A stretch of 30,286 nucleotides of DNA from CBFGRV01 sp965651265 (GCA_965651265.1 CBFGRV010000037.1:1-30286); one strand, 5' to 3'. Numbered from the stretch's first letter, positions 15,109-24,281 are shown. The notes: a model not told the origin generated them from the letters alone. Translations and numbers: made by a program.

Positions 15109-16239
15109 ATGGCCACAAACCAGTTAGCGAGCAACGGAGTGGGCGTTTCGCAAAAATCGGCCGACAGGGAGCGAGCGCGCGAGCTGGTCCTTCAATGGGG
15201 CTGGAACGCGACGTGCTACCAGATCCTGAATCCCGGATTTCGACTGTGGTTCGCCCCGGAAGGTGACGCCGTCGTCGGATACGTCGAATGCAACCGTACG
15301 CGGCTCGTCGGAGGTGCGCCGGTCTGTGCAAAGGACCGCCTGAGGGACGTCGCGCAAGCATTCGAATTCGATGCCCGGCGCAATGGACACGCAACCTGCT
15401 ATTTTGCTGCGGAAGCTCGTCTCGAGGCGCTGTACCGCAATTCGCCGACGCATTCCATGATTACGCTCGGAAGCCAGCCGACACTAGAACCGTCCGGCTG
15501 GGCATGGCGGATACAGAAGCACGCCTCGCTTCGCGCACAGCTCCATCGCGCTCGCAACAAGGGAGTCGTCGTCGAAGAATGGCCGCCCGAGGTCGCTCGT
15601 CAGCACCCGGAACTCCGTCGATGCCTGTCCGAGTGGCTGGAAGGACGTGGTTTGCCTCCGCTGCATTTCTTGATCGAAACGGATACGCTGTCGAGCACGA
15701 AGGATCGAACCATCCTGGTTGCGACTCAGAAGGAGAAGGTCATCGGATTTCTGGTGGCATCGCCCGTGCCGCAGCGACAGGGGTGGTTGATCGAGCAGAT
15801 CGTCCGGGGGCAAGATGCAGTCAACGGGACGTCCGAGCTCCTTGTGGATGAGGCAATTCGCAGAGCGGCTGCCGTAGGAAGTGAATATGTCAGCTTTGGC
15901 CTGGCCCCGCTGTCGGCAAATACGGAGCGATCTAACCACGAGAATCCTGTCTGGCTTCGGCTGCTCTTGACCTGGATTCGCGCTCACGGCCGCCGGTTCT
16001 ACAATTTTCGCGGGCTCGAATCGTATAAAGCGAAGTTTGAGCCCGATGTCTGGGATCCTGTCTACGCCATCGTGAATGCCCGGCATTTCGGGCCGTCCAC
16101 CCTGTATGCGGTGGCGTCCGCCTTCGCGCAAGGATCGCCCATCGTGATGATCGCAGGGACCATCCTGCACGGAGTTCGTCAGGAGTTACACGACTTTGGC
16201 CGGACAAGCAGCGGGGGGGACACGGTCGGGCGTCATTGA
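15109..16239 (+). CDS. DUF2156 (phosphatidylglycerol lysyltransferase C-terminal domain) protein
   Basis: A 376-aa protein resembling the soluble catalytic domain of MprF, which transfers amino acids from aminoacyl-tRNA to phosphatidylglycerol. The fold is a tandem GNAT. Markers are RAQLHRARNKGVVVEEW, LEGRGLPPLHFLIETD, KEKVIGFLVASPV, SELLVDEAIRRAAAVGSEYVSFGLAPLS and the signature FYNFRGLESYKAKFEPDVWDPVYAIV. There is no N-terminal flippase with many membrane helices, as in full MprF; one weak hydrophobic stretch lies near the C-terminus (PSTLYAVASAFAQGSPIVMIAGTIL). Relatives of this stand-alone type have little-known substrates. The frame opens at 14971 inside tlpA, but I take the ATG at 15109. 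It converges on the oxidoreductase gene (28-nt gap). Confidence 0.85.
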   Translation: MATNQLASNGVGVSQKSADRERARELVLQWGWNATCYQILNPGFRLWFAPEGDAVVGYVECNRTRLVGGAPVCAKDRLRDVAQAFEFDARRNGHATCYFAAEARLEALYRNSPTHSMITLGSQPTLEPSGWAWRIQKHASLRAQLHRARNKGVVVEEWPPEVARQHPELRRCLSEWLEGRGLPPLHFLIETDTLSSTKDRTILVATQKEKVIGFLVASPVPQRQGWLIEQIVRGQDAVNGTSELLVDEAIRRAAAVGSEYVSFGLAPLSANTERSNHENPVWLRLLLTWIRAHGRRFYNFRGLESYKAKFEPDVWDPVYAIVNARHFGPSTLYAVASAFAQGSPIVMIAGTILHGVRQELHDFGRTSSGGDTVGRH

Positions 16240-16267
16240 CGAAGCTATTTATGCCCACCGACGATGG

Positions 16268-17575
16268 CTACTCATAAGCGGGAAACCTCCAGGGTGATCG
16301 ATACTCGGGCCGCAGAAGGGCATTCGCAGCATCGGTCCCATCGATCCGGTGCGAATCCGTATTCCATTCGATCCGACTTCCGGTTCGATAGGCGATGTTT
16401 CCCAGGTGAGCGAAGAGCGCGGCCGCCCGGCCCATCTCGACCGTGCAGGCAGGATCGCGCCTTTCCCTCACGGCCGCGATGAAATCGATGGCATGCCGTT
16501 CGTGATCATTGCCGGAGGCTTCCGCAAACGGGACGGGCTCCATGAGCGGCTCATCCTCGCTCTCTTCGGCGATGACCTCCCATCCTTCGCGGTTCACGAT
16601 CAGCGTGCCGTTGTTGCCGATGAAGGCGATGCCATAATGGCGGCCGTAGAGGCCGCGGCCCATCCCGCCGAAATGGTCCCAGGTGAGCGTAAAGTCGCCC
16701 ATGTCGTACATCACGGAGAGGGTGTCGGGCGTCTCGATGGCGCGATCCGGGTAGGCGTAGATTCCGCCCGATGCCGCAATCGCCCCACGTGGGCTGTCGA
16801 CGTCCATTGCCCAGAGCACGATATCGAGAAGATGCACGCCCCAATCCGACAGGAGACCGCCGCCGAAATCCCATTGATGACGCCAGGCGCCGTGAAATCG
16901 GCTCGGATTGAACGGCTGCTCGGGTGCCGGGCCGAGCCAGAAGTCGAAATCGACGTGCTCGGGCGGGGCTTCATCGGGCACGCGCGGCGCGCCCTTCCCA
17001 TAGTCAAAGAATCCCCAGACCTTCACCTGTCTTACGCCGCCGAGTGCGCCGGATCGTACGAAGTCGACGACCTCCCGCCAGTGTGGACCGCTGCGTTGCT
17101 GCTGGCCGACCTGCACCACGCGGTTGTGTGCACGGGCCGCTCCGACCATCGCGTCCAGCTCCGCGATGGAGTTCGCCATCGGCTTCTCGACGTAGACGTC
17201 TTTGCCGGCCTCGCATGCATGCACGAGCTGAAGGGCGTGCCAGTGATCGGGTGTGCCGATGATCACGGCGTCGACGTCGGGCGCATCGAGCAGCTCGCGA
17301 TAGTCTCGATAAAGCGGTGGACGGACGCCGGTCATTTCTTCGACATCCTTGGCCCGCCGCTCGAGCACCTCGTCGTCCACGTCGCACAATCCGCCGCAGA
17401 CCACGTCCGTTTGGCGGAGGTGGTTCACGAGATCGCCGAATCCCATACTTCGGGCGCCGATCAGGGCCACCGACAAGGCCTCGTTCGGGGACCCGGTGGT
17501 TGACCGGATCCATGGAGCCGCCGACAGCGCGGCGGCGGCCTTTGCGGAACGCTCAAGAAATTCCCGACGCTTCAT
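16268..17575 (-). CDS. Tat-exported Gfo/Idh/MocA family oxidoreductase
   Basis: An NAD(P)-dependent sugar or cyclitol dehydrogenase of the Gfo/Idh/MocA family, 435 aa from the ATG at 17575 (the frame extends to 17662). The N-terminus MKRREFLERSAKAAAALSAAPWI is a twin-arginine signal (RREFL), so the enzyme should be exported folded with its cofactor. The Rossmann domain has ALIGARSMGFGD; relatives I recall have GVRGMG here, so the second Gly is Ser. Then CDVDDEVLERR, VIIGTPDHWHALQLVHACEAGKDVYVEKPMANS (EKP catalytic motif) and WDFGGGLLSDWGVHLLDIVLWAM with the catalytic Asp/His region. It diverges from the TonB receptor operon across 170 nt, which suggests joint regulation. Confidence 0.93.
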   Translation of the reverse strand: MKRREFLERSAKAAAALSAAPWIRSTTGSPNEALSVALIGARSMGFGDLVNHLRQTDVVCGGLCDVDDEVLERRAKDVEEMTGVRPPLYRDYRELLDAPDVDAVIIGTPDHWHALQLVHACEAGKDVYVEKPMANSIAELDAMVGAARAHNRVVQVGQQQRSGPHWREVVDFVRSGALGGVRQVKVWGFFDYGKGAPRVPDEAPPEHVDFDFWLGPAPEQPFNPSRFHGAWRHQWDFGGGLLSDWGVHLLDIVLWAMDVDSPRGAIAASGGIYAYPDRAIETPDTLSVMYDMGDFTLTWDHFGGMGRGLYGRHYGIAFIGNNGTLIVNREGWEVIAEESEDEPLMEPVPFAEASGNDHERHAIDFIAAVRERRDPACTVEMGRAAALFAHLGNIAYRTGSRIEWNTDSHRIDGTDAANALLRPEYRSPWRFPAYE

Positions 17576-17745
17576 GGTCTGCACGATTAGGTTTTGAGGG
17601 GAGGACTGACGAAGATAGGGTGGCTGGTGGCTGTTTGCATACGAAGCAATCGCCGGTGTCAAGCGTCTGAAGGCCTCGGGGATGTAGAGATCGGGGTCAT
17701 GGATTTCGTGGGTGTCTCACACGACGCGGAAGCGCATGAAGTAAG

Positions 17746-19839
17746 ATGTATGCGATCACGAATCACGTAAATGGGAATGTGTGGGATGTAATCGTCCGCC
17801 AGCCGGCCCGTCATAGGCGGGCCTTGTGGAGTAGACATCGGTCTGTCGCTCTTTTCGTCTTCGCTCTCCTCTGGTCGAACGTTCTTCAGGCGGCGGCACA
17901 GCAGCGCGACACCCTCGAGCTCACGCTCCCCGAGATTACGATCGATGCCGTCCGGGAAACCGAGACCTCCCTCACCGCACCGTATGCACTGAGCGTCGAG
18001 GTTCGCGACCCGGAACAGATCGCGTTCGAGCCGGCGCTTTCGCTCGAGTCCGTTCTCCGCATGGCGCCGGGCGTCTGGGTGAACGACCGGGGTCATTTCG
18101 CGCTGGGCGAGCGAATTTCGATTCGTGGGATGGGGGCCAGGGCACCGTTCGGTGTGCGCGGCATCCAGGTCTTGCTCGATGGGATTCCGCTTACGATGCC
18201 CGACGGGCAGGCCGTGGTCGAGGTCATCGAGCCGGCGGTGATCCGGCGCGTCGAAACGCTCCGCAGTCCGGCTTCCATCTTCTGGGGCAACGGGAGCGGC
18301 GGCGTCCTCTTCCTGTCAAGCGGAGCTCCCGGCGGGTCGATGGTGCGCGGTCGCGCACTAACAGGTGCCTACGGGCGCCATCACGCCCTGCTGGAGGGCG
18401 TGGTCACGTTGGGCGAGCATCACGTGCACGCCTGGGGCTCGACCCTCGCGCAGACCGGATACCGGGAGTACTCGCGCGGCCGACTCACGCGGGCGGGGCT
18501 GATCGCTCGAATGCATATCGACGAGAGGACCGTCCTCAGCGCCATCGGCGCCGGAGTTTATCAGGACACGGAGAACCCCGGCTCCCTCACCCGCGAGCAG
18601 ATGGAAGAAGATCCGCGAATGGCGAGGTCGGATTTCGTCGCGACCCGATCCGGCAAAGTGAGCACGCAGCTCCAGGCCGGCCTCGCACTCCGCCACAGAG
18701 CCTCCTTTGCCGATGCCGACGTGACGGCCTACGGAATCCGACGCCTGCTCGATAATCCGCTTCCCTACGCGTTCGTCGACGTACGCCGGTCTGCGGGCGG
18801 GGTCCGCGCCGCACTGCGCAACGAGCGGGGGAAGCTGCAATGGGGATTCGGCGCCGATGCCGGGCTTCAGCACGACATCCGCAAGAACTTCGACAACATA
18901 CAGGGAGAACGCGGCGAGCAAGTCGAACTCAACCAGATCGAGGATGTGCTCTCTGCCGGCGCTTTCGGTTACGGTCGGCTGGAGCTCGGGCCGGGCCTCC
19001 ACGCGACGGCGGGTGTCCGGTATAGCAACGTGCATTTCAAGCTGGAGGACCGGCAGCTCACCAACGATGATCAGTCCGGGAGTCGAACCTTCTTCGCATG
19101 GAGTCCGTCGGTGGGCCTGTCCTATCGGCGCGACGCGATGCTCTACTTCGCGAACTTCGGGACGGCTTTCGAAACGCCCACGACCACGGAGCTGGTCAAT
19201 CGGCCCGACATGACGGGTGGATTCAATCCAGAGCTCGAGCCGCAAATTTCCGAAGGCTTCGAGCTTGGCGCGCGCGGGGCTATCACGTCTGGTCTCTTCG
19301 TGGATGTGGCGGGGTACTACATGAATGTCCGAGGACGGCTAATTTCCATGGAAGGCAGCGAGGGTCGGGAGTACTTCAGGGATGCAGGTCGCAATCGACA
19401 CGTAGGCCTCGAGGTAGCCGCGACATGGCGGCCCCTCCGATCGATCCTTCTGGAAGGCGCCTATACGGCCACCCGACTTACCTTCCGCGACGATGACCTG
19501 AAGGGCAATCTGCTCCCCGGTGTGCCCGAACATCGCGTCGTCCTGGCCATCGAGCTGCGCAGCCGGGGATTCTGGAGTCGAGTCGAGGGAGAGGGAGTCG
19601 GCGAGCATTTCGTCGATGACGCCAACATCGACGTCAACGACGGATATACCGTCTTGGATGTCTCGGTAGGGCACGAGGGTCTCCCGATCGGCGCCTCTCG
19701 AGCTCGACCCTTCTTGACGGTGCGCAACGTCTTCGATCGCCTGTATAGCGCATCGGTAGTGGTGAATGCGTTCGGAGGTCGGTATTATGAGCCTGCGCCC
19801 GGGAGGGCCCTGTTTGCCGGTATTGAAGTAACCCTCTAA
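17746..19839 (+). CDS. TonB-dependent outer-membrane receptor
   Basis: A 697-aa receptor that takes up a ligand across the outer membrane using TonB energy. The ATG at 17746 gives a long basic lead before the signal core (VALFVFALLWSNVLQAAAQ), so an internal start is possible. A TonB-box-like EITIDAV follows the signal. The plug domain reads LESVLRMAPGVWVNDRGHFALGERISIRGMGARAPFGVRGIQVLLDGIPLTMPDGQAVVEVIEP...SPASIFWGNGSGGVLFL. The barrel has alternating strands and ends PGRALFAGIEVTL with a hydrophobic last residue. It lacks the carboxypeptidase-like domain of SusC, and no SusD is adjacent. By shape it is of the FecA/siderophore type, but the downstream sugar genes, 7 nt away, leave the substrate open. 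Confidence 0.94.
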   Translation: MYAITNHVNGNVWDVIVRQPARHRRALWSRHRSVALFVFALLWSNVLQAAAQQRDTLELTLPEITIDAVRETETSLTAPYALSVEVRDPEQIAFEPALSLESVLRMAPGVWVNDRGHFALGERISIRGMGARAPFGVRGIQVLLDGIPLTMPDGQAVVEVIEPAVIRRVETLRSPASIFWGNGSGGVLFLSSGAPGGSMVRGRALTGAYGRHHALLEGVVTLGEHHVHAWGSTLAQTGYREYSRGRLTRAGLIARMHIDERTVLSAIGAGVYQDTENPGSLTREQMEEDPRMARSDFVATRSGKVSTQLQAGLALRHRASFADADVTAYGIRRLLDNPLPYAFVDVRRSAGGVRAALRNERGKLQWGFGADAGLQHDIRKNFDNIQGERGEQVELNQIEDVLSAGAFGYGRLELGPGLHATAGVRYSNVHFKLEDRQLTNDDQSGSRTFFAWSPSVGLSYRRDAMLYFANFGTAFETPTTTELVNRPDMTGGFNPELEPQISEGFELGARGAITSGLFVDVAGYYMNVRGRLISMEGSEGREYFRDAGRNRHVGLEVAATWRPLRSILLEGAYTATRLTFRDDDLKGNLLPGVPEHRVVLAIELRSRGFWSRVEGEGVGEHFVDDANIDVNDGYTVLDVSVGHEGLPIGASRARPFLTVRNVFDRLYSASVVVNAFGGRYYEPAPGRALFAGIEVTL

Positions 19840-19846
19840 TGAGACG

Positions 19847-20653
19847 ATGAAGCGAATTCGCACGGTCGTTGCTCTCCTCGCGTGCACGGCTACGGCTTTC
19901 ATTTTACCAGCTTTCGCGACGTTCGGACCACAACTCGCTGCTGCGCAGAACAGCCGGGCGCCGGAAAACTGGGATGTACACGACCGGGACCGGCCAACGC
20001 CGCCCGTCATCGATCCGGGTGAGCCCAGCACCCAAAAGGAGGTGGGCCGGCCTCCATCCGATGCCATCATTCTGTTCGATGGAGAGGATCTCTCCGCCTG
20101 GCAGACGCCGGCGGGCGAGCCGGCGCCCTGGCGCCTGGGCGATGGATATTTCGAGGTCGTTCCCGGCACCGGGTCGATTCAGACGAGCCTGGGATTCGGA
20201 GACATCCAATTGCATCTGGAATGGGCAGCACCCACGCCGCCAAGAGGCGAGGACCAGGATCGCGGCAACAGCGGAGTCTACCTCATGGACAGGTACGAGG
20301 TGCAGATCCTGGACTCCTACGAGAACGTCACCTACGCCGACGGACAGGCCGCCGCTATCTACGGCCAGTATCCGCCCCTCGTCAACGCGATGCGGCCACC
20401 CGGGGAGTGGAACACGTACGAGATCATCTTTCATCGGCCCCGCTTCGCGGACAGTGGCGAGCTGCTGGAGCCGGCCCGTTTGACGGTGCTCCACAACGGC
20501 GTTCTAGTGCAAGACAATGAGGAGCTGACGGGTCCTGGAGGCCATCAGTCGCGCCCGCCCTACGAAGCCCACAGCGACAGACTTCCGCTCAGCCTTCAGG
20601 ATCACGATCATCCCGTGCGATTTCGGAACATCTGGGTTCGTGAGCTGGAGTAG
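19847..20653 (+). CDS. DUF1080 (3-keto-disaccharide hydrolase family) protein
   Basis: A 268-aa exported protein with a concanavalin-like DUF1080 domain. The signal peptide is residues 1 to about 34 (ending AAAQN). Family hallmarks are IILFDGEDLSAWQ, WRLGDGYFEVVPGTGSIQTSLGFGDIQLHLEW, RGNSGVYLMDRYEVQILDSY, AAAIYGQYPPLVNAMRPPGEWNTYEIIFHRPRF, TVLHNGVLVQDN and the final VRFRNIWVRELE. Characterised members cleave 3-keto-glycosides (hydrolase or lyase) after a dehydrogenase has oxidised C3. It begins 7 nt after the TonB receptor and is followed at once by the cytochrome protein, so the three are very likely one operon. The Gfo/Idh enzyme across the divergent promoter could supply the C3 oxidation. 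Confidence 0.92.
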   Translation: MKRIRTVVALLACTATAFILPAFATFGPQLAAAQNSRAPENWDVHDRDRPTPPVIDPGEPSTQKEVGRPPSDAIILFDGEDLSAWQTPAGEPAPWRLGDGYFEVVPGTGSIQTSLGFGDIQLHLEWAAPTPPRGEDQDRGNSGVYLMDRYEVQILDSYENVTYADGQAAAIYGQYPPLVNAMRPPGEWNTYEIIFHRPRFADSGELLEPARLTVLHNGVLVQDNEELTGPGGHQSRPPYEAHSDRLPLSLQDHDHPVRFRNIWVRELE

Positions 20654-20683
20654 GTGGTGGATGTGTATCGCCACCAACGACTG

Positions 20684-23080
20684 ATGCGAGCCTGGCGGGG
20701 GAAATACATCGCCTGCCTGCTTCTCCTGCTGGCGGCATGCGGCGTGCCCGAGAGGCCCGTCATCGAGGCGCCGCAAGCCGAGAAGATTCCTGCGGCGCCG
20801 CCAGATACGGCCATGATCTCGCCCGAGGATATTCTCGCCACCCCACCGCTCTCGCCGGAGGATGCACTTGCGACCTTCACGCTTGCGGATGGCTTCAGGA
20901 TCGAACTGGTAGCCGCTGAGCCGCTCATCGAAGATCCCGTCGCCATAGACTTCGACGCGGCGGGGAGGATGTGGGTCGTCGAAATGCGCTCATTCATGCC
21001 GAATGTCCGAGGGGAGGGAGAGCATGCTCGGACGGGGCGGGTCTCGGTGCTCGAGGATACCGACGGCGACGGACGGATGGATAAGGTGACGCGCTTCCTG
21101 GAGGGCCTGGTCTTGCCACGAGCCATCAAAGTGCTGGAGCACGGTGTCCTCGTGGCCGAGCCGCCGTATCTGTGGCTCGTACGCGACACGACCGGCGACC
21201 TTCTCGCCGACACCAGAGAGATCGTGCGCGACGACTACGGCGTGCGTGATTCCAACCCCGAACGCAACCCCAGCGGGCTGATCTGGACCATCGATAACTG
21301 GATCGTAAGCACCTACTACAACCAGCGCCTGCGAATAGGTAAAGATGGGACCTGGAAGGCGATCCCGACGCTGAATACCGGCCAGTGGGGTGTGGGGATG
21401 GATGACTACGGACGGATCTATCGAAACTGGAACGAGGGACCGCTCTACGTGGACCTGGTGCCAGATTTTTACTTCGCGCGAAACCCCAATCTGGAGCGAC
21501 ATGCCGGGGCTTACGTGGAGATCGCTGTCGACCGGGAGGTATGGCCGGCCCGCCCGAATCCCGGTGTGAACCGTGGGTACCGGAATACGGTCCTCCGGGA
21601 GGATGGCCGCCTGCGAAGTTTTACTGCGGCCGGCTCTCCGGTCGTATTTCGTGGGGATCGGTTGCCCTCCGATCTCATCAACGATGTGTTCGTGAGCGAG
21701 CCGGCGGGGAATCTGGTGAGGCGGTTCACCATCCGCGGGCAAGGGAGCGGTACACTCGCCGCCTACAATGCATATCAGGAGACCGAATTCCTGACCTCCA
21801 CCGATGAACGCTTTCGGCCCGTCAACTTCTATTCGGGGCCGGACGGAACGCTCTACGTCGTCGATTTCTACCGCGGGATCATTCAGCACCGAGAGTACCT
21901 GACCGAATACCTCGAGCACTACATCCAGATGCAGGACCTTGATCGCCCGCTGGGTCTTGGACGCGTCTTCCGCATCGTCCACGAGGATTTCACTCCGGAT
22001 CGGTCGCCGATGCCGGCCTCGATGAGTCCCGACGAACTCGTTCAGCAGCTGCTTCATCCAAACGGATGGCGCCGAGACACGGCGCAGCGTATCCTCGTCG
22101 AACGGCAGGAGGTGTCCGTGGCGCCTGCGCTCCGCCGGATCATCGCGAGTGCCTCGGACGATCGATTTCGGCTGCACGCGCTATGGGCGCTGGCCGGGCT
22201 CGATGCCGTCGACTCCGCGACGCTCCAGGTGACCCTGAACGACCGGTCCGACTACGTGAGGGCCGCGGCGCTGCGGATTGCGATCGAAGGACCGGCTGGG
22301 CCCGTCGACGATGGCGCATGGCCCGCTTTCGAGCTGCCTGGCCCTCTGGTCCGCGATCCGGCTCCGATTGTATTCCGACAACTGGCGGCCTCACTCGGCG
22401 CGCTCCAGGAGCCAGATCGCAGTACCTTCCTCGAAGGGCTACTCCTTCGGCACGCAAGCGACACCGTGACCGTTGATGCGGCACTCGGCGGGCTGCATGG
22501 CTCGGAGAGTGCTTTCTTGCAGCGCCTCCTGCGGCATCCGGACCGGGAAGAGCTGCGGGATGCCATCGAAATGGCAACGGCCGCCGCGCTTAACGGCGGC
22601 GACGGGTCGGTACGCTCCTACGCGGGCGACACCACACTCGCCGACTGGCAGCGAGCAGCCGTTCGCGCCGGGATACGACGTCTTGCACCACCGCCGCGCG
22701 GTCCTGACGTACCGCCGCTCACCGAAGATGAGCAGCAGCGCTATGAAATGGGCTCGGAACTGTACGCCAGCACCTGCGCGCCTTGCCATGGCGCCGACGG
22801 GGAAGCAAGGACGGGACAGGGTGCACCTCTCACGGGATCGGACTGGGTTCTCGGCGACATCGATCCACTTATCCGGATCGTCCTACATGGCAAGGAAGGG
22901 CAGGCCCTGATGCCGCCCATGCGTGAACTCGACGACGAGGAGATCTCGGCGATCCTTACATTCGTGCGCCGCACCTGGGGCAACGAAGCGACGGCCGTTT
23001 CGCCCGGTCAGGTCCGCGAGGTCCGGGGCCGAACGGCATTCCGGCAGCGACCGTGGACGGCAGAAGAGCTCAGCGATTGA
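20684..23080 (+). CDS. PVC-type dehydrogenase/HEAT/cytochrome c lipoprotein
   Basis: A 798-aa lipoprotein from the ATG at 20684, with Cys19 in the lipobox LLAAC. A GTG start at 20654 directly after the DUF1080 stop would add 10 residues. The first half is a beta-propeller-like membrane-bound dehydrogenase domain (FRIELVAAEPLIEDPVAIDFDAAGRMWVVEMRSF, VSVLEDTDGDGRMDKVTRFLEGLVLPRAI, NPSGLIWTIDNWIVST). A HEAT-like helical segment follows (about residues 460-620). The C-terminus is a class I cytochrome c with C698-A-P-C701-H702 binding haem and a Met ligand in ALMPPM (about 745). It resembles PVC-type haem-binding proteins of Planctomycetes and Bacteroidota. It may oxidise a sugar and pass electrons to the respiratory chain; substrate unknown. 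Confidence 0.93.
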   Translation: MRAWRGKYIACLLLLLAACGVPERPVIEAPQAEKIPAAPPDTAMISPEDILATPPLSPEDALATFTLADGFRIELVAAEPLIEDPVAIDFDAAGRMWVVEMRSFMPNVRGEGEHARTGRVSVLEDTDGDGRMDKVTRFLEGLVLPRAIKVLEHGVLVAEPPYLWLVRDTTGDLLADTREIVRDDYGVRDSNPERNPSGLIWTIDNWIVSTYYNQRLRIGKDGTWKAIPTLNTGQWGVGMDDYGRIYRNWNEGPLYVDLVPDFYFARNPNLERHAGAYVEIAVDREVWPARPNPGVNRGYRNTVLREDGRLRSFTAAGSPVVFRGDRLPSDLINDVFVSEPAGNLVRRFTIRGQGSGTLAAYNAYQETEFLTSTDERFRPVNFYSGPDGTLYVVDFYRGIIQHREYLTEYLEHYIQMQDLDRPLGLGRVFRIVHEDFTPDRSPMPASMSPDELVQQLLHPNGWRRDTAQRILVERQEVSVAPALRRIIASASDDRFRLHALWALAGLDAVDSATLQVTLNDRSDYVRAAALRIAIEGPAGPVDDGAWPAFELPGPLVRDPAPIVFRQLAASLGALQEPDRSTFLEGLLLRHASDTVTVDAALGGLHGSESAFLQRLLRHPDREELRDAIEMATAAALNGGDGSVRSYAGDTTLADWQRAAVRAGIRRLAPPPRGPDVPPLTEDEQQRYEMGSELYASTCAPCHGADGEARTGQGAPLTGSDWVLGDIDPLIRIVLHGKEGQALMPPMRELDDEEISAILTFVRRTWGNEATAVSPGQVREVRGRTAFRQRPWTAEELSD

Positions 23081-23222
23081 TGGTCGATCGAGGCCGTTTG
23101 TCGCCGCGTGAGCCCATCGCGTCAGCCCGTGCTTGACGCTTTCTTCGGCATCTCGGAGCTTGCCCGCGCCGGGCCGTGCGTCGCATTCACATCCATCATT
23201 CGAACACGCTACTTAGTAGACG

Positions 23223-24251
23223 ATGAAGACCGTCACCTTCGGTGAGATTATGATGCGCCTGTCCACGCCGGGCTTTACCCGGTTCGTGCAGACACAATCC
23301 TTTGATGTGACTTTTGGAGGAGGCGAGGCGAACGTGGCCGTGGCCCTGGCCAACTACGGGATGGAAAGCTACTTCCTCTCGAAGATTCCGAACCATGAGA
23401 TCGGTCAGGCCTGCGTCAATCACCTCCGGAGGTTCGGCGTGTCCGATCGCTTCATCGTGCGCGGTGGCGATCGGCTGGGTATCTACTTTCTGGAGACGGG
23501 CGCGAGCCAACGAAGCTCGAAGGTCATTTATGATCGCTCGGATAGCGCCGTGACCACGCTGACACCGGACGAAATCGATCTGGATGAGGTCTTCGACGGC
23601 GCCGTGTGGTTTCACTGGACCGGCATCACGCCCGCTCTCGGCGAGGAACCGCGCCGGACCCTCGTTGAGGCATGTCGCGCCGCCCAGAAAGCGGGTGCGA
23701 AAGTGAGCTGCGACCTCAATTTTCGCGCGAAGCTCTGGACGGAAAAGGAGGCGCAGCTCGTCATGCGCCCGTTGATGGAGTACGTGGATGTCTGCATCGC
23801 CAACGAGGAGGATGCCGAGAAGAGTCTCGGCCTTCGGGCGGGGGAATCGGATGTGGAGGCGGGCGAGCTCGACGAAGAAGGGTATTTCGAGCTGGCCCGG
23901 AGGCTCAAGAAAGAGTTCGACTTTGAGACGGTCGCCATCACCCTGCGCGAAAGCTTCTCCGCCTCCTTCAATGGATGGAGTGCCATCCTGCACGATGATC
24001 GCGATTGCAGAGAGCCGCGGAGATCGAAGCGGTACGAAATCCAGATCGTGGACCGCGTAGGCGGTGGCGACTCCTTTTCGAGCGGGCTCATCGCCGGCCT
24101 CCTCCAGCAGGATGACACACGCGATGCGCTGGAATTCGCTGTGGCGGCCTCCTGCCTCAAACAAACCATCCCCGGAGACTTCAATCTGGTATCACGAGAG
24201 GAGGTCGAGAAGCTGGCCCGCGGGAGCGGATCCGGCCGCGTAGAGCGGTAG
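23223..24251 (+). CDS. kdgK: 2-keto-3-deoxygluconate kinase (PfkB family)
   Basis: Phosphorylates 2-keto-3-deoxygluconate (KDG) to KDPG, late in pectin and hexuronate breakdown. The 342-aa PfkB-fold protein opens KTVTFGEIMMRLSTPGFTRFVQTQSFDVTFGGGEANVAVALANYG, the pattern of sugar kinases of the KdgK branch. RLGIYFLETGASQRSSKVIYDR lies in the substrate lid region, and CDLNFRAKLW follows. The catalytic base is D283 in DRVGGGDSFSSG, with the anion hole GGGD in place of the commoner GAGD. The ATG at 23223 is preceded by a 142-nt gap without a clear promoter. The KDG specificity is supported by kduD, GH28 and the mannonate-type SDR nearby. The gene converges on the response regulator with a hairpin between them. 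Confidence 0.87.
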   Translation: MKTVTFGEIMMRLSTPGFTRFVQTQSFDVTFGGGEANVAVALANYGMESYFLSKIPNHEIGQACVNHLRRFGVSDRFIVRGGDRLGIYFLETGASQRSSKVIYDRSDSAVTTLTPDEIDLDEVFDGAVWFHWTGITPALGEEPRRTLVEACRAAQKAGAKVSCDLNFRAKLWTEKEAQLVMRPLMEYVDVCIANEEDAEKSLGLRAGESDVEAGELDEEGYFELARRLKKEFDFETVAITLRESFSASFNGWSAILHDDRDCREPRRSKRYEIQIVDRVGGGDSFSSGLIAGLLQQDDTRDALEFAVAASCLKQTIPGDFNLVSREEVEKLARGSGSGRVER

Positions 24252-24254
24252 CCT

Positions 24255-24281
24255 CATTGCCCGTCATCCGATCGGGCGATG
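24255..24281. terminator. Possible bidirectional terminator hairpin
   Basis: Arms CATTGCCCG (24255-24263) and CGGGCGATG (24273-24281) pair with one wobble around a 9-nt loop. They fill the 30-nt space between the convergent kdgK and response-regulator stops. No T-run on either side, so strength is uncertain. Confidence 0.45.

Noticed and set aside
16349..17503. 384-aa plus-strand open frame opposite the Gfo/Idh gene
   Set aside because: It is the antisense shadow of a clearly homologous gene and its translation shows no family motifs; long antisense frames are expected at this GC content.
17746..19839. SusC-type receptor of a polysaccharide utilisation locus
   Set aside because: No carboxypeptidase-like N-terminal domain, only 697 aa and no SusD gene next to it.
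20990..22177. 395-aa minus-strand open frame opposite the PVC-type cytochrome gene
   Set aside because: It is fully antisense to a well-recognised protein and has no recognisable domain.
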